NCBI GenBank assembly: GCA_021186555.1
Contig: JAJKFL010000006.1
Span: 41,398,705-41,462,704, forward strand
Reading direction: 5' to 3'
DNA from: Reticulitermes speratus
Taxonomy: Eukaryota; Arthropoda; Insecta; Blattodea; Rhinotermitidae
DNA length: 64,000 bases
How positions within the stretch are numbered: the stretch's first letter is position 1; each line of letters starts with the position of its first letter. Below, one piece after another: positions 1 through 10,496 of this stretch. Made by a program: the position numbers and the translations under genes. A model generated the notes under the pieces. The model made no database searches. It saw nothing but the letters and a program-made list of their open reading frames with translations, and had not been told where the DNA came from.

Positions 1-640
1 TGATAAAAAAAAAAGAACTCATGAAAAATTACTTTTAAAATAAAGAAAATAGAAACTAACTTGTGCAAATTTACTTTTAAATTATTCAGTTGAAAAATAA
101 CCGTCAGCACATGATTTAAAATGGAAATGTTCAAAATGTTTCGTAAGAAATGAAAAATAAAAACATATTGAAAAGATATTGTTGCTTTATTTAATTATTA
201 TTTAGTGAAAAAAGGGAAAACAGGGCTAACTATTCCAAGATAAAATGTTTTAAATATGGTTGTTAAATTCACAGGTTTAGGGGATATCGGAGGATAAAAT
301 CAATTAATTTACCAATTAGGTAATAATATTTTATTAGCAGACATTAAGTTAAAAAAGAAATTAACTTACCTTGTTCTAAGAGCAAAGACATGTTGCTTGC
401 TTTAGTCATAAGAAGAGACTGTTTTGTTTCATGTGAGCGGACGTCCATTGGATCCTGTTGTTTACAAAACGATTGCGCAATCAGACGATTCCTATTGGTT
501 TGTGGAAAATCAGAAACTAAACAGTTGGCAGACTAAACGGTTGCAAGTCGGCGGAGTCCCATTTAACTCTTCGGTTGTTATTCATGCAATCAAACCATTG
601 CGCAACATAAAAATTGCATGTCGGCGCCTACCTTATGTTC
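1..640. other. AT-rich stretch, no gene recognised
   Basis: This is an AT-rich region. A 76-codon open frame on the plus strand at 424-654 matches no family I know and has no splice or domain support, so I do not call it a gene. Similarity to block B starts near 640. Confidence 0.5.
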
Positions 641-1144
641 TTACGAAGTTTTAGTGAAGAGCCATAGAAACTAATTTTCAGTTAATTGAAATTTGAAGAT
701 TTGAAGTTCATACAGCGTTGTTGCTGCCGATCCAACCGTTCTGGGATCAATAGATCTGGGATGTTACGACTTGGTGATTGTTAAGTAGTTATGGACATTT
801 GCATGACTGTAGGTTCGTCGTCTGTAGGGCGAAGCAGACCAAGAAGAGAGGACTGCTTGACACAGTCGATGGAAGTGTTACAATACCTGATAGCATCGGT
901 CACTGCTCACAGATCGACGCGATGTATAACGTCCGGAAGATTTTATAATTGATTGTCTTCACTGAAAGTGCTTACATTATTATTACTTTGTTATTTATAA
1001 AACACCTCTAAAGTTTGTCACAAATATGAAGCTTGAAGATATTTTGATTCAACTTGCCCTTTGAAGGGCTACAAGTGATAGCAACTGATAATATTGTACG
1101 TAGGGTTGCACTGAGACAGCAGTAAACTTCACTTGTTTAAGTAC

Positions 1145-1213
1145 CTCGTTGGCATCCATCCATTTTCGCAAAATACATCGCCGTTTTTCGTAATTCCGTC
1201 TTCTTTCTTCTTC
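1145..1213 (-). pseudogene. Coiled-coil exon relic (block A)
   Basis: On the minus strand, a charged stretch reading EEERRRNYEKRRC lies between a possible acceptor (aactag) and a donor-like gag|gtactt. It resembles the exon at 12253 (ERKNYDEQQQ) but has lost the regular pattern. The same sequence is at about 6637-6710 in block B and 10897-10970 in block C. I read it as a decayed member of the coiled-coil exon family. Confidence 0.35.
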
Positions 1214-1574
1214 TAGTTGGTTCTTTTACTCCCGGGTGGCTTTGCCCTCTTTTGCCTAATGCAGAAAATAATAATTGAATATGACAGCATGCAACAGTCT
1301 TTGAACAATAGTATCAGTCATTCTCATTCTCGACCTGGACAAGGACAGGATCTTACAATTTTATGCGACGGTCAGTTTTGCAGATGTCACAATGACCTTA
1401 ATAACAAGCTGTGTGAAATCGGAAAACTGTATTTTTGTAATCCTGCAATGCAGCAGGGTTTCTTTAGTCCATGAGCATCAAATCCTTCTTTGCCAAATAG
1501 CCACAACTCTATAGTCGGGCCACATTGAATATGACAGCATGCAAGAATTGATCAACTGGAATGACAGATACATA

Positions 1575-1705
1575 CTGCTCAGTCATCTGTATGTAGGCTA
1601 CACAGAACTGTGTCTGTTGCAGTTGCCTGTTTGTGTACCATAGTTTTTTTAATATCTTTTGTTGTTCAGTGTAGTTCTTTTTTGCGCGCTGAGTTGTTTC
1701 TGGAA
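1575..1705 (-). pseudogene. Coiled-coil exon relic, shifted frame
   Basis: This is the paralogue of the block C exon at 12253-12345. It has the same acceptor context (gacttccag|aaacaactc) and a similar run to caacagacacag. A small length change after the QLSAQ region throws the frame off and brings in a stop, so it is probably not coding. Copies lie near 7070-7200 and 11330-11460. Confidence 0.45.
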
Positions 1706-1835
1706 GTCATTGGGGGTATGGAAGATGTTACATATGTCTAAATGTGACAACTTGTTTTGTCTACATGAACGTCATCGTAGTCTTTTCTTACTGCTCTGTG
1801 TGTGTGTGCGTGCGCGCACACAAACAAAACTTACC

Positions 1836-1931
1836 TTAGGCCGGTCAGCATATCCTCGTGATTCAAGATATTTCTTTCCGTCCTGTCAATAAAGTTGTTT
1901 AGCGTATCTGCATTTCCATTTACTATGTCCT
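1836..1931 (-). CDS. Coiled-coil exon, block A copy
   Basis: This is a copy of the block C exon at 11590-11685, coding for a stretch that contains LNNFIDRTERNILDHEDM in the best copy. Here the donor side reads ggcctaag|gtaag instead of ggccttgag|gtaagt, and there are small changes in the middle. Block B has its copy at about 7327-7425. The exon follows a CAG acceptor and is phase 0 in the best copy. Confidence 0.4.
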
Positions 1932-2265
1932 GTAAAACCAACGAATGTAAGTTTTGCCTGCTATATAAGACCGAAACATATGTTATTAGCACAGATAACT
2001 AAGTCAGTAACAATTATTGGACCTGAGTAGAGTACCATTGAATTTCACAGCGTGAGTGTAGCGTTCTGAATTTACTAAAAATATAATTTAAAAAAAATGC
2101 ACGTTAAATTGTCTAATGTTATGAAATGAGTAAATGAAATAAATATCAGTGTGAACACAGCTGCATCTTTGTTAGATGAACATTTTAAACACTTTTTCAG
2201 TTAATTGGTCCTGTGATGGGCCACAAGTAACAGGACCTGATAATACTGCAGTCGTAGTATCTAAG

Positions 2266-2385
2266 TACACTCACCTTTGTCATTTCGAGTTCGTCTTTCA
2301 TGAAACACATCATTTCCTCGTTATCAGAGTTTCTCCTTCATTCCACTCTGACTTGCTGCTCGTAGTCTCTTAGTTTCTCCTTTTC
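2266..2385 (-). pseudogene. Coiled-coil exon with in-frame stop
   Basis: Minus-strand reading gives KLRDYEQQVRVE, a TGA stop, then EEMMCFMKDELEMTK before a good donor (aag|gtgagtgta). It aligns to the module exon at 4986 (KLRGDYKQQVRA...). The same stop is present in blocks A, B (about 7760-7880) and C (about 12030-12150). It therefore predates all the block duplications, and the exon has long been dead or read in another way. Confidence 0.55.
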
Positions 2386-2572
2386 ATGTCCAATGAAAAA
2401 CATAATAATCCATATAATATGTCAGTATGCAAGAATCGGTCACCTGGAATGACATACATACTGCTCAGTCATTTGTATGTAGGCTACACAGAACTGTGTC
2501 TGTTGCAGTTTCTTATTCGTGTACCATACAGTGTTCAGTATCTTCTGTTGTTGATCGTAGTTTTTTCTTTCC

Positions 2573-3440
2573 ACCGTTGGGGTGTAGGTAAGACCAGCAC
2601 CCCAGAATCGAGTCGATGCGCAGCTGCCCTCGCCTCGCCTTGAACCACCAGATCAAGTGGTGGAAGGCAAGTGAGCACCGATTGGTGTAGTGCACATAGC
2701 CCCCGTTATTCCCAGACAAGCAAGTCTCTGGATTCTACTCAGCCGTTTCTTGGCACTATTTATCTGACAGCCAGGCCACCAGACTAGAGATGCAAAGGTG
2801 ATGGATGGCCGAATGATAGTGACGTATAGCCAGTAGATCACTTTGGGTCGCAGGCCCCACGTACTACCAAAGGTCCTCCTGCAAGCCCACAAAGAATTGT
2901 GTGCCTTCACCTTGATATTCACATGCTCCCGCCAAGTCAGTCGAGAATCTAGGATCATCCCCAGATACTTGACCGACTCGGAACGGTGTAGAGTAACTCC
3001 AAAGAAAAGAGGTTCAAAGAAACCATGAGGTTTCCTTTTCTTTGTAAATATAGCAAGGTCGGTCTTGTCAGGGTTAACTGACAAGCCAACACTGCCGCAC
3101 CATTTCTGTTTTGTGTGAAGAGCCCCCTGCATGAGCTCGGACAGTGTTATGACCCTCCACAACAGGACCGGGATTTCTTTCCACTCCACCAATCACTAAT
3201 AAAGAGCTAAAACCATTGAACTCAACATCGTCAATCCCAAGCAGTGTCCAGTACCTCGGTTAGAGTTACCACGCCTAGGCACGCCACGCCTCGTGTAACT
3301 CCCGGCCCAGTACCTGTTCTCGCCCGGTAGTCTTCCAGGTAGCAACCCATAGTCTATCCTTACTCAGGAGCTTACCCCAAACACGTCTGCCCACAACAAC
3401 CTTCTCAACTCGACTGATTTATATTAGTAGGTATCAGGGA
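2573..3440 (-). mobile_element. LINE fragment with 2A-like motif and RT C-terminal part
   Basis: This is a non-LTR retrotransposon piece on the minus strand. Reading 5' to 3', it starts with a GC-richer leader (about 3440-3250). A frame containing SSLLVIGGVERNPGP follows, then a direct jump to the C-terminal reverse transcriptase region: GLSVNPDKTDLAIF, VKYLGMILDSRLTW and SRIQRLACLGITGAM. The catalytic palm (YADD box) and the endonuclease are missing, so this is an internally deleted copy or a short non-autonomous derivative. The RT part looks jockey/I-superfamily. It breaks the coiled-coil exon at 2573, where block C has uninterrupted exon. The block B copy has an open frame of 215 codons. 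Confidence 0.75.
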
Positions 3441-3483
3441 CCATTCAAAATCATGAAACTGATTTAGTAATCTGGAAAATTAC

Positions 3484-3690
3484 CTCTGTCTGGAAGCAGC
3501 AGTACAGGTTGATGATAAAGGGATGTCCATATACAGCTTGAGAATATTCTTTTCTGCCATGACCGAGTCGACAAATGTGCGCTGTTTCTTCAGGACTTTG
3601 ACAGCGTAAAAGTCCTCTTTGCAGTGAGTTCTGCCCACCGAGTAGCGCTGTGCAAGAAGCACCTTTCCAAAGCCACCCTAACACCAACAC
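3484..3690 (-). pseudogene. AGC kinase P-loop exon K3, decayed
   Basis: On the minus strand this is a third copy of the kinase N-lobe exon. Pieces such as KVLLAQRYSVGR, EDFYAVKVLKKQ and the closing FQTE|gtaattttcc donor match exon K1. The acceptor AG is gone (ctatgtgttgg in place of cag|gtgttgg), and in this copy the P-loop and the GHPF region are out of frame. The block B copy (8981-9187) instead has a stop in the glycine loop but an intact GHPFIINLYCCFQTE. I read it as a dead tandem duplicate. Confidence 0.6.
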
Positions 3691-3783
3691 ATAGACAATT
3701 ATGAAGTGTTTATACTCATGGTTAAGTTCAATATCTGTGACTGTTCACAGTCATGAAACAGATGTAACAATCTGGAAAATTAC

Positions 3784-3858
3784 CTTCGTCTGGAAACACG
3801 AAAAGAAGGTGATAACAAAGGATGTCCATGCACAAGGTTCAGAATATGTCTTTCTGCC
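3784..3858 (-). pseudogene. AGC kinase exon K2, truncated
   Basis: Only the 3' third of a kinase N-lobe exon remains, ending at the same gtaattttcc donor with the same downstream intron words (tctggaaaattac on plus). In block B (9280-9355) the frame reads ILNLVHGHPFVITFFSCF. In block A one base is missing in the GHPF codons. It lies between K3 and K1, so three tandem duplicates of one exon lie in a row. Confidence 0.55.
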
Positions 3859-3899
3859 TAACAAAATCATGAAACAGATTTAGAAATCTGGAAAATTAC

Positions 3900-4118
3900 T
3901 TCTGTGTGGAAGGACGAGTACAGGATAACAATAAACGGATGTCCACACACACGGCTGAGAATATCCTTTTCTACCATTGCATATTTGAGAGCGTCGGCCA
4001 CAATGATGTCTTGTTTCTTCAGGACTTTGACAGCGTAAAATTCCTCTTCGCAGTGAGGTCTGCCTGATGGTTTGTGCTGTGCAAGTAGCACCTTGCCAAA
4101 GGCACCCTCACCCAACAC
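3900..4118 (-). CDS. AGC/PKC-like kinase P-loop exon K1 (block A)
   Basis: This 219-base, phase-0 exon codes for 73 residues of a protein kinase N-lobe. Visible are the glycine loop LGEGAFGKVLLAQ, the VAIK-type lysine in EEFYAVKVLKKQD, the alpha-C region with the glutamate in AMVEKDILSRV, and the HPFIV strand. It closes at FHTE. It is bounded by cag|gtgttggg and gaa|gtaatt. The FYAVKVLKK and MVEK words are typical of the AGC group and closest in my reading to PKC. No C-lobe exon (HRD, DFG) is visible in the window, so the rest of the kinase lies elsewhere or is lost. The block B copy is at 9398-9616. Confidence 0.75.
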
Positions 4119-4504
4119 CTGAATGTGATAATCATTCACTAGAGAAGTTTTCTCTCATGGACGTTTCCACAGAAACATAGAAATTAGAACGTCAAAATAA
4201 ATAGTAAGTTAGTAGATGAATTAACTTATCATTAGGTGTCGAATAGACTCTGTGTGTGTGCGTTTAACAACACACACCCACACCCCAGACATTATTTCCA
4301 ACCCGTCGAATAACGGATACAAGCATTTATCATGTTAATGCATTTGGATGAAAGTGCTTAAATCATTCTTATGAAAACAGCTTCCAAATGTTTCTCAAAA
4401 TATCAGGCAGGGTGGTGTAATTTTCATTCAAATGGTTTGTGGTAAGCAACAAGTAACAGGACCTGTTAATACTGTACAGTCGGGTGCACTGAGGTAGTAC
4501 TCAC

Positions 4505-4630
4505 CTTCATTTCTTCCAATTCAATATGTGCCTTGCACAGGAATATCTTTAGTCTCTCTCGGTCACTTAGATATTCCCTTCTTTCTTCATCCAGCTGATC
4601 CATAAAGTGTTTTGCAGCTTCTTGCACTTG
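4505..4630 (-). CDS. Coiled-coil exon, 42 codons (block A)
   Basis: The minus-strand reading begins QVQEAAKHFMDQLDEERR and ends KAHIELEEMK. It is 126 bases, phase 0, between gagcag|caagtg and atgaag|gtgagt. It is rich in E, K, L and R with heptad-like leucines, as in a coiled coil. The layout matches the neighbouring exon at 4986, so both come from one module. No longer homology is recognised. The block B copy at 10014-10139 is intact too. Confidence 0.7.
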
Positions 4631-4985
4631 CTGCTCACAGATGCATGCTACATGTCCTGGAAAGCATGTAAACATGAGCCGTATAAGAGGTTTAGGTTCT
4701 TCATAAAAGCAAAGAGGAATTTACGTAAGTCACGAGACCCACACATACACATACGAACAGACACGACAGAAATTATTTCTGAGCCTCAAATAACGGATGC
4801 AGGCATTTACCACATTAATGCATTTATCTGAAAATGCTTAAATCATTCTTATTAAAACACTTTCTAATTTTGTCTCAAAATGTCAAGCAGGGTGACATAT
4901 TTTTTTATTCAAATGGTTTGTGATAGGCAACAAGTAACAGGACCTGATAATACTGTACAGTCGGGTGCAATGAAGTAGCACTCAC

Positions 4986-5135
4986 CTTTATTTCTTCCAG
5001 TTCATCGTAGGCCTTACACAGGTCTAACAGTAGTCCGTCTCGTTGATTCAGATGTTTTGTCCTTTCTTCTCGCAGTTCATCCTTGAGGTGTTGAACAGCT
5101 CTGACTTGCTGCTTGTAGTCTCCTCTTAGTTTCTC
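4986..5135 (-). CDS. Coiled-coil exon, about 50 codons (block A)
   Basis: The minus-strand reading includes KLRGDYKQQVRAVQHLKDEL and ends CKAYDELEEIK|gtgagt. The 5' border is uncertain: either gaaaatgag|aaacta or caag|cag. It is a strongly charged coiled coil. The intron just upstream of this copy is cut at 5196 by a Penelope-like fragment, and a further copy of the exon follows at 5806. Confidence 0.65.
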
Positions 5136-5195
5136 ATTTTCATCGTAATGAAAATAATAATCCACTGAATATGACAGCATGCAAGAATCAGTAAT

Positions 5196-5754
5196 CCTCT
5201 TAATTTCTACATGTTTTGAAAGTGACAAGACCCAATTTGACAGGATGATTCACAATTTCAATAAACCAACAAATGCACTATATTATCAAGCATTGTTCAA
5301 TATCCCCTACATATGTTTCGGCTCCAGTTGAACCATCTTCAGAGGGTCAAGGTTACATTCATATTACATCCATTAGTTAATCTGATGATATATATATATA
5401 ATCACTCCATTATTCAAATGTGTATAAAATGAGCTGTTGAAAGCGTAATCATCAGCCATATTCTGTTCTAGTCGCTCAATTCTGTTTCTCTGAAACGTCA
5501 GCAGTTATTACCATTTTATTTAAGCTTAAGCCTGCAATAACCACGAACCGCCGTGAGAACTTAAAAGTCTCGTGTACAATTCCTTATCGTAGCATTCATC
5601 ATACACGCACATAAAATATATATGTAATCTGTTATGCAGACAAATGTACACATGTAAACAAATGAAACATAAGAAATTACTTTACAATTTACAATATACG
5701 CAGAAGCCATTATTGTGTTAGCATTCCACGTATGCACGCCCATACACACATAAG
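5196..5754. mobile_element. Penelope-like terminal fragment, copy 1
   Basis: This 559-base segment recurs at 14221-14795 with few differences. It carries a hammerhead-like motif on the minus strand and a short tatatata run. No reverse transcriptase is present. Hammerhead motifs in terminal repeats are known for Penelope-like elements, hence the assignment. It sits between two copies of the same coiled-coil exon (4986 and 5806), so the insertion or a recombination through it took part in the exon duplication. Confidence 0.5.
5303..5350 (-). ncRNA. Hammerhead-ribozyme-like motif
   Basis: On the minus strand the order is CCCU, then core CUGAAGA (fits CUGANGA), stem II GGUUC with GAGCC, core GAAAC, a very short stem III ACAU/AUGU, a cleavage-type UA, then GGGG, which can pair with CCCU as stem I. 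All conserved core positions are present. Short stem III is usual in Penelope-like hammerheads. Activity is not shown. Confidence 0.55.
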
Positions 5755-5805
5755 TACCAGGACCTGATATTACTGTACAGTCGGGTGCAACGAAGTAGCA
5801 CTCAC

Positions 5806-5956
5806 CTTTATTTCTTCCAGTTCATCGTAGGCCTTACACAGGTCTAACAGTAGTCCGTCTCGTTGATTCAGATGTTTTTCTCCTTTCTTCTCGCAGTTCA
5901 TCCTTGAGGTGTTGAATGACTCTGACTTGCTGCTTGTAGTCTCCTCTTAGTTTCTC
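5806..5956 (-). pseudogene. Coiled-coil exon copy, one-base insertion
   Basis: This copy of exon 4986 sits after the Penelope-like fragment. The splice donor (gtgagt) is kept, but one extra base (gatgtttttctcc on plus, against gatgttttgtcc) shifts the frame in the middle. It is the true positional partner of the block B exon at 10497, because the sequence on its high side (5957-6125) matches 10647-10820. Confidence 0.6.
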
Positions 5957-8065
5957 ATTTTCAGCCTAATGAAAATAATAATCCACTGAATATGACAGCA
6001 TGCAGGAATCAGTAAACATGATTGTTACACGGTGACAATTCTAAAACTGTTTGTATCGTAGTAGTTCGTGTTACGAAAATGTGCGTTAAGTGCATCCAGC
6101 ACGTTGTGGATGTGTTTTGTACTGTACTGTAAGTCTTATGTTCATAGTTTTAGTAAAGAGTCACAGAAACTAATTTTCAATTAATTGAAATTTGAAGATT
6201 TGAGTTTATACAGCTTTTGCTGCCGATCCAACCGTTCTGGATCAATAGATCTGGGATGTTACGACTTTGGTGATTGTTAAGTAGTTATGGACATTTGCAT
6301 GACTGTAGGTTCGTCGTCTGTAGGGCGAAGCAGACCAAGAAGAGAGGACTGCTTGACACAGTCGATGGAAGTGTTACAATACCTGATAGCATCGGTCACT
6401 GCTCACAGATCGACGCGATGTATAACGTCCCGGAAGATTTTATAATGATTGTCTTCACTGAAAGTGCTTACATTATTATTACTTTTTTATTATAAAACCC
6501 TCTAAAGTTTGTCACAAATATGAAGCTTGAAGATATTTTGATTCAAACTTGCCCTTTGAAGGGCTACAAGTGATAGCAACCTGATAATATTGTACGTAGG
6601 GTTGCACTGAGACAGCAGTAAACTTCACTTGTTTAAGTACCTCGTTGGCATCCATCCATTTTCGCAAAATACATCGCCGTTTTTCGTAATTCCGTCTTCT
6701 TTCTTCTTCTAGTTGGTTCTTTTACTCCCGGGTGGCTTTGCCCTCTTTTGCCTAATGCAGAAAATAATAATTGAATATGAAGCATGCAAAGTCTTTGAAC
6801 AATAGTATCAGTCATTCTCATTCTCGACCTGGACAAGGACAGGATCTTACAATTTTATGCGACGGTCAGTTTTGCAGATGTCACAATGACCTTAATGACA
6901 AGCTGTGTGAAATCGGAAAACTGTATTTTTGTAATCCTGCAATGCAGCAGGGTTTCTTTAGTCCATGAGCATCAAATCCTTCTTTGCCAAATAGCCACAA
7001 CTCTATAGTCGGGCCACATTGAATATGACAGCATGCAAGAATTGATCAACTGAATGACAGATACATACTGCTCAGTCATCTGTATGTAGGCTACACAGAA
7101 CTGTGTCTGTTGCAGTTGCCTGTTTGTGTACCATAGTTTTTTTAATATCTTTTGTTGTTCAGTGTAGTTCTTTTTTGCGCGCTGAGTTGTTTCTGGAAGT
7201 CATTGGGGGTATGGAAGATGTTACATATGTCTAAATGTGACAACTTGTTTTGTCTACATGAACGTCATCGTAGTCTTTTCTCTTACTGCTCTGTGTGTGT
7301 GTGCGTGGCGCGCACACAAAACTTACCTCAAGGCCGGTCAGCATATCCTCGTGATTCAAGATATTTCTTTCCGTCCTGTCAATAAAGTTGTTTAGCGTTA
7401 TCGCTTTCCATTTACTATGTCCTGTAAAACCAACGAATGTAAGTTTTGCCTGCTATATAAGACCGAAACATATGTTATTAGCACAGATAACTAAGTCAGT
7501 AACAATTATTGGACCTGAGTAGAGTACCCTTGAATTTCACAGCGTGAGATGTAGCGTTCTAAATTTACTAAAAATATAATTTAAAAAAAATGCACGTTAA
7601 ATTGTCTAATGTTATGAAATGAGTAAATTAAATAAATATCAGTGTGAACACAGCTGCATCTTTGTTAGATGAACATTTTAGAACACTTTTTCAGTTAATT
7701 GGTCCTGTGATGGGCCACAAGTAACAGGACCTGATAATACTGCAGTCGTACGTTCTAAGCTACACTCACCTTTGTCATTTCGAGTTCGTCTTTCATGAAA
7801 CACATCATTTCCTCGTTATCAGAGTTTCTCCTTCATTCCACTCTGACTTGCTGCTCGTAGTCTCTTAGTTTCTCCTTTTCAGTCCAATGAAAAACATAAT
7901 AATCCATATATTATGTCAGCATGCAAGAATCAGTCACCTGGAATGACATACATACTGCTCAGTCATTTGTATGTAGGCTACACAGAACTGTGTCTGTTGC
8001 AGTTTCTTATTCGTGTACCATACAGTTTCAGTATCTTCTGTTGTTCATCGTAGTTTTTTCTTTCC

Positions 8066-8945
8066 ACCATTGGGGTGTAGGTAAACCAGCACCCCAGAAT
8101 CGAGTCGATGCGCAGCTGCCCTCGCCTCGCCTTGAACCACCAGATCAAGTGGTGGAAGGCAAGTGCCCCAAGCACTCGTTGGTGTAGTGCGCATAGCCCC
8201 CGTTATTCCCAGACAAGCAAGTCTCTGGATTCTACTCAGCCGTTTCTTGGCACTATTTATCTGACAGCCAGGCCACGAGACTAGAGATGCAAAGGTGATG
8301 GATGGCCGAATGATAGTGACGTATAGCCAGTAGATCACTTTAGGTCGCAGGCCCCACGTACTACCAAAGGTCCTCCTGCAAGCCCACAAAGAATTGTGTG
8401 CCTTCACCTTGATATTCACATGCTCCCGCCAAGTCAGTCGAGAATCTAGGATCATCCCCAGATACTTGACCGACTCGGAACGGTGTAGAGTAACTCCAAA
8501 GAAAAGAGGTTCAAAGAAACCATGAAGTTTCCTTTTCTTTGTAAATATAGCAAGGTCGGTCTTGTCAGGGTTAACTGACAAGCCAACACTGCCGCACCAT
8601 TTCTGTTTTGTGTGAATAGCCCCCTGCATGAGCTCGACAGTGTTATCACCCTCCACAACAGGACCGGGATTTCTTTCCACTCCACCAATCACTAATAAAG
8701 AGCTAAAACCATTGAACTCAACATCGTCAATTCCAAGCAGTGTCCAGTACCTCGGTTAGAGTTACCACGCCTAGGCACGCCACACCTCGTGTAACTCCCG
8801 GCCCAGCTACCTGTTCTCGCCCGGTAGTCTTCCAGGTAGCAACCCATAGTCTATCCTTACTCAGGAGCTTACCCCAAACACGTCTGCCCACAACAACCTT
8901 CTCAACTCGACTGATTTATATTAGTAGGTATCAGGGACCATTCAA
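8066..8945 (-). mobile_element. LINE fragment with 2A-like motif, block B copy
   Basis: Same element and same insertion point as at 2573-3440. Here the frame runs unbroken from LLVIGGVERNPGP through the RT C-terminal part (LTWREHVNIKVKAHNSLW, IRPSITFASLV, RLACLGITGAM). Confidence 0.75.
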
Positions 8946-9397
8946 AATCATGAAACTGATTTAGTAATCTGGAAAATTACCTCTGTCTGGAAGCAGCAGT
9001 ACAGGTTGATGATAAAGGGATGTCCATATACAAGCTTGAGAATATTCTTTTCTGCCATGACCGAGTCGACAAATGTGCGCTGTTTCTTCAGGACTTTGAC
9101 AGCGTAAAAGTCCTCTTTGCAGTGAGTTTGCCCACCGAGTAGCGCTGTGCAAGAAGCACCTTTCCAAAGCCACCCTAACCCAACACATAGACAATTATGA
9201 AGTGTTTATACTCATGGTTAAGTTCAATATCTGTGACTGTTCACAGTCATGAAACAGATGTAACAATCTGGAAAATTACCTTCGTCTGGAAACACGAAAA
9301 GAAGGTGATAACAAATGGATGTCCATGCACAAGGTTCAGAATATGTCTTTCTGCCTCAACAAAATCATGAAACAGATTTAGAAATCTGGAAAATTAC

Positions 9398-9616
9398 TTC
9401 TGTGTGGAAGGACGAGTACAGGATAACAATAAACGGATGTCCACACACACGGCTGAGAATATCCTTTTCTACCATTGCATATTTGAGAGCGTCGGCCACA
9501 ATGATGTCTTGTTTCTTCAGGACTTTGACAGCGTAAAATTCCTCTTCGCAGTGAGGTCTGCCTGATGGTTTGTGCTGTGCAAGTAGCACCTTGCCAAAGG
9601 CACCCTCACCCAACAT
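9398..9616 (-). CDS. AGC/PKC-like kinase P-loop exon K1 (block B)
   Basis: The protein matches the block A exon K1 from LGEGAFGKV to FHTE. The acceptor side differs: catcag|gatgttggg in place of cattcag|gtgttggg. One extra base is thus added at the splice border, and the exon would enter in another phase if the same AG is used. Confidence 0.6.
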
Positions 9617-10013
9617 CCTGATGAAATGTGAAATCATTCACAGAAGTTTTTCCTTCATGGACGCTTCCAACAGAAACATAGAAATTAGAACTGTCAAAAA
9701 AAGTGGTTTAATTAAGTAACTAACTAATAACTATCACATTTAGTGTGTCGAATAGACTCTGTGTTGTGCTGTTTTACACACACAAACACACCCCACGACA
9801 TTATTTCCAACCCGTCGAATAACGGATACAAGCATTTATCATGTTAATGCATTTGGATGAAAGTGCTTAAATCATTCTTATGAAAACAGCTTCCAAATGT
9901 TTCTCAAAATATCAGGCAGGGTGGTGTAATTTTCATTCAAATGGTTTGTGGTAAGCAACAAGTAACAGGACCTGTTAATACTGTACAGTCGGGTGCACTG
10001 AGGTAGTACTCAC

Positions 10014-10139
10014 CTTCATTTCTTCCAATTCAATATGTGCCTTGCACAGGAATATCTTTAGTCTCTCTCGGTCACTTAGATATTCCCTTCTTTCTTCATC
10101 TAGCTGATCCATAAAGTGTTTTGCAGCTTCTTGCACTTG
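10014..10139 (-). CDS. Coiled-coil exon, 42 codons (block B)
   Basis: Intact 126-base phase-0 copy of exon 4505-4630, starting QVQEAAKHFMDQL, with acceptor cag and donor gtgagt kept. The upstream base change (acag for gagcag) leaves the acceptor usable. Confidence 0.65.
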
Positions 10140-10496
10140 CTGCTTACAGATGCATGCTACATGGTCCTGGAACGCATGTAAACTTGAGCCGTATAAGAGG
10201 TTTAGGTTCTTCATAAAAGCAAAGAGGAATTTACGTAAGTCACGAGACCCACATATACACATACGAACAGACAGGACAGAAATTATTTCTGAGCCTCAAA
10301 TAACGGATGCAGGCATTTACCACATTAATGCATTTATCTGAAAATGCTTAAATCTTTCTTATTAAAACACTTTCTAATTTTGTCTCAAAATGTCAAGCAG
10401 GGTGACATAATTTTTTTATTCAAGTGGTTTGTGGTAGGCAACAAGTAACAGGACCTGATAATACTGTACAGTCGGGTGCAATGAAGTAGCACTCAC

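Larger units (their letters stand above)
640..5195 (-). repeat. Block A of a ~5.5-kb tandem duplication
   Basis: Block A runs in step with block B (about 6140-10720) at an offset of about 5495 bases. The two differ by scattered substitutions and 1-3 base indels. From low to high coordinate it holds four coiled-coil exon relics, a LINE insertion, three tandem kinase exons and two better-preserved coiled-coil exons, all reading on the minus strand. A shared intron motif, including the words aacaggacctgataatac and cagtcgggtgca, recurs before nearly every exon (near 1068, 2220, 4450, 4930 and 5757). A second motif, gaatatgacagcatgcaaga, follows them. The block was therefore itself built from a smaller exon module that had already been duplicated. 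Confidence 0.85.

Noticed and set aside
424-654. Plus-strand ORF of 76 codons
   Set aside because: No homology, no repeat partner in block B, and length expected by chance.
1217-1474. Plus-strand ORF repeated in blocks A, B and C
   Set aside because: It repeats only because the blocks do. It runs opposite to a minus-strand coiled-coil exon relic and its intron.
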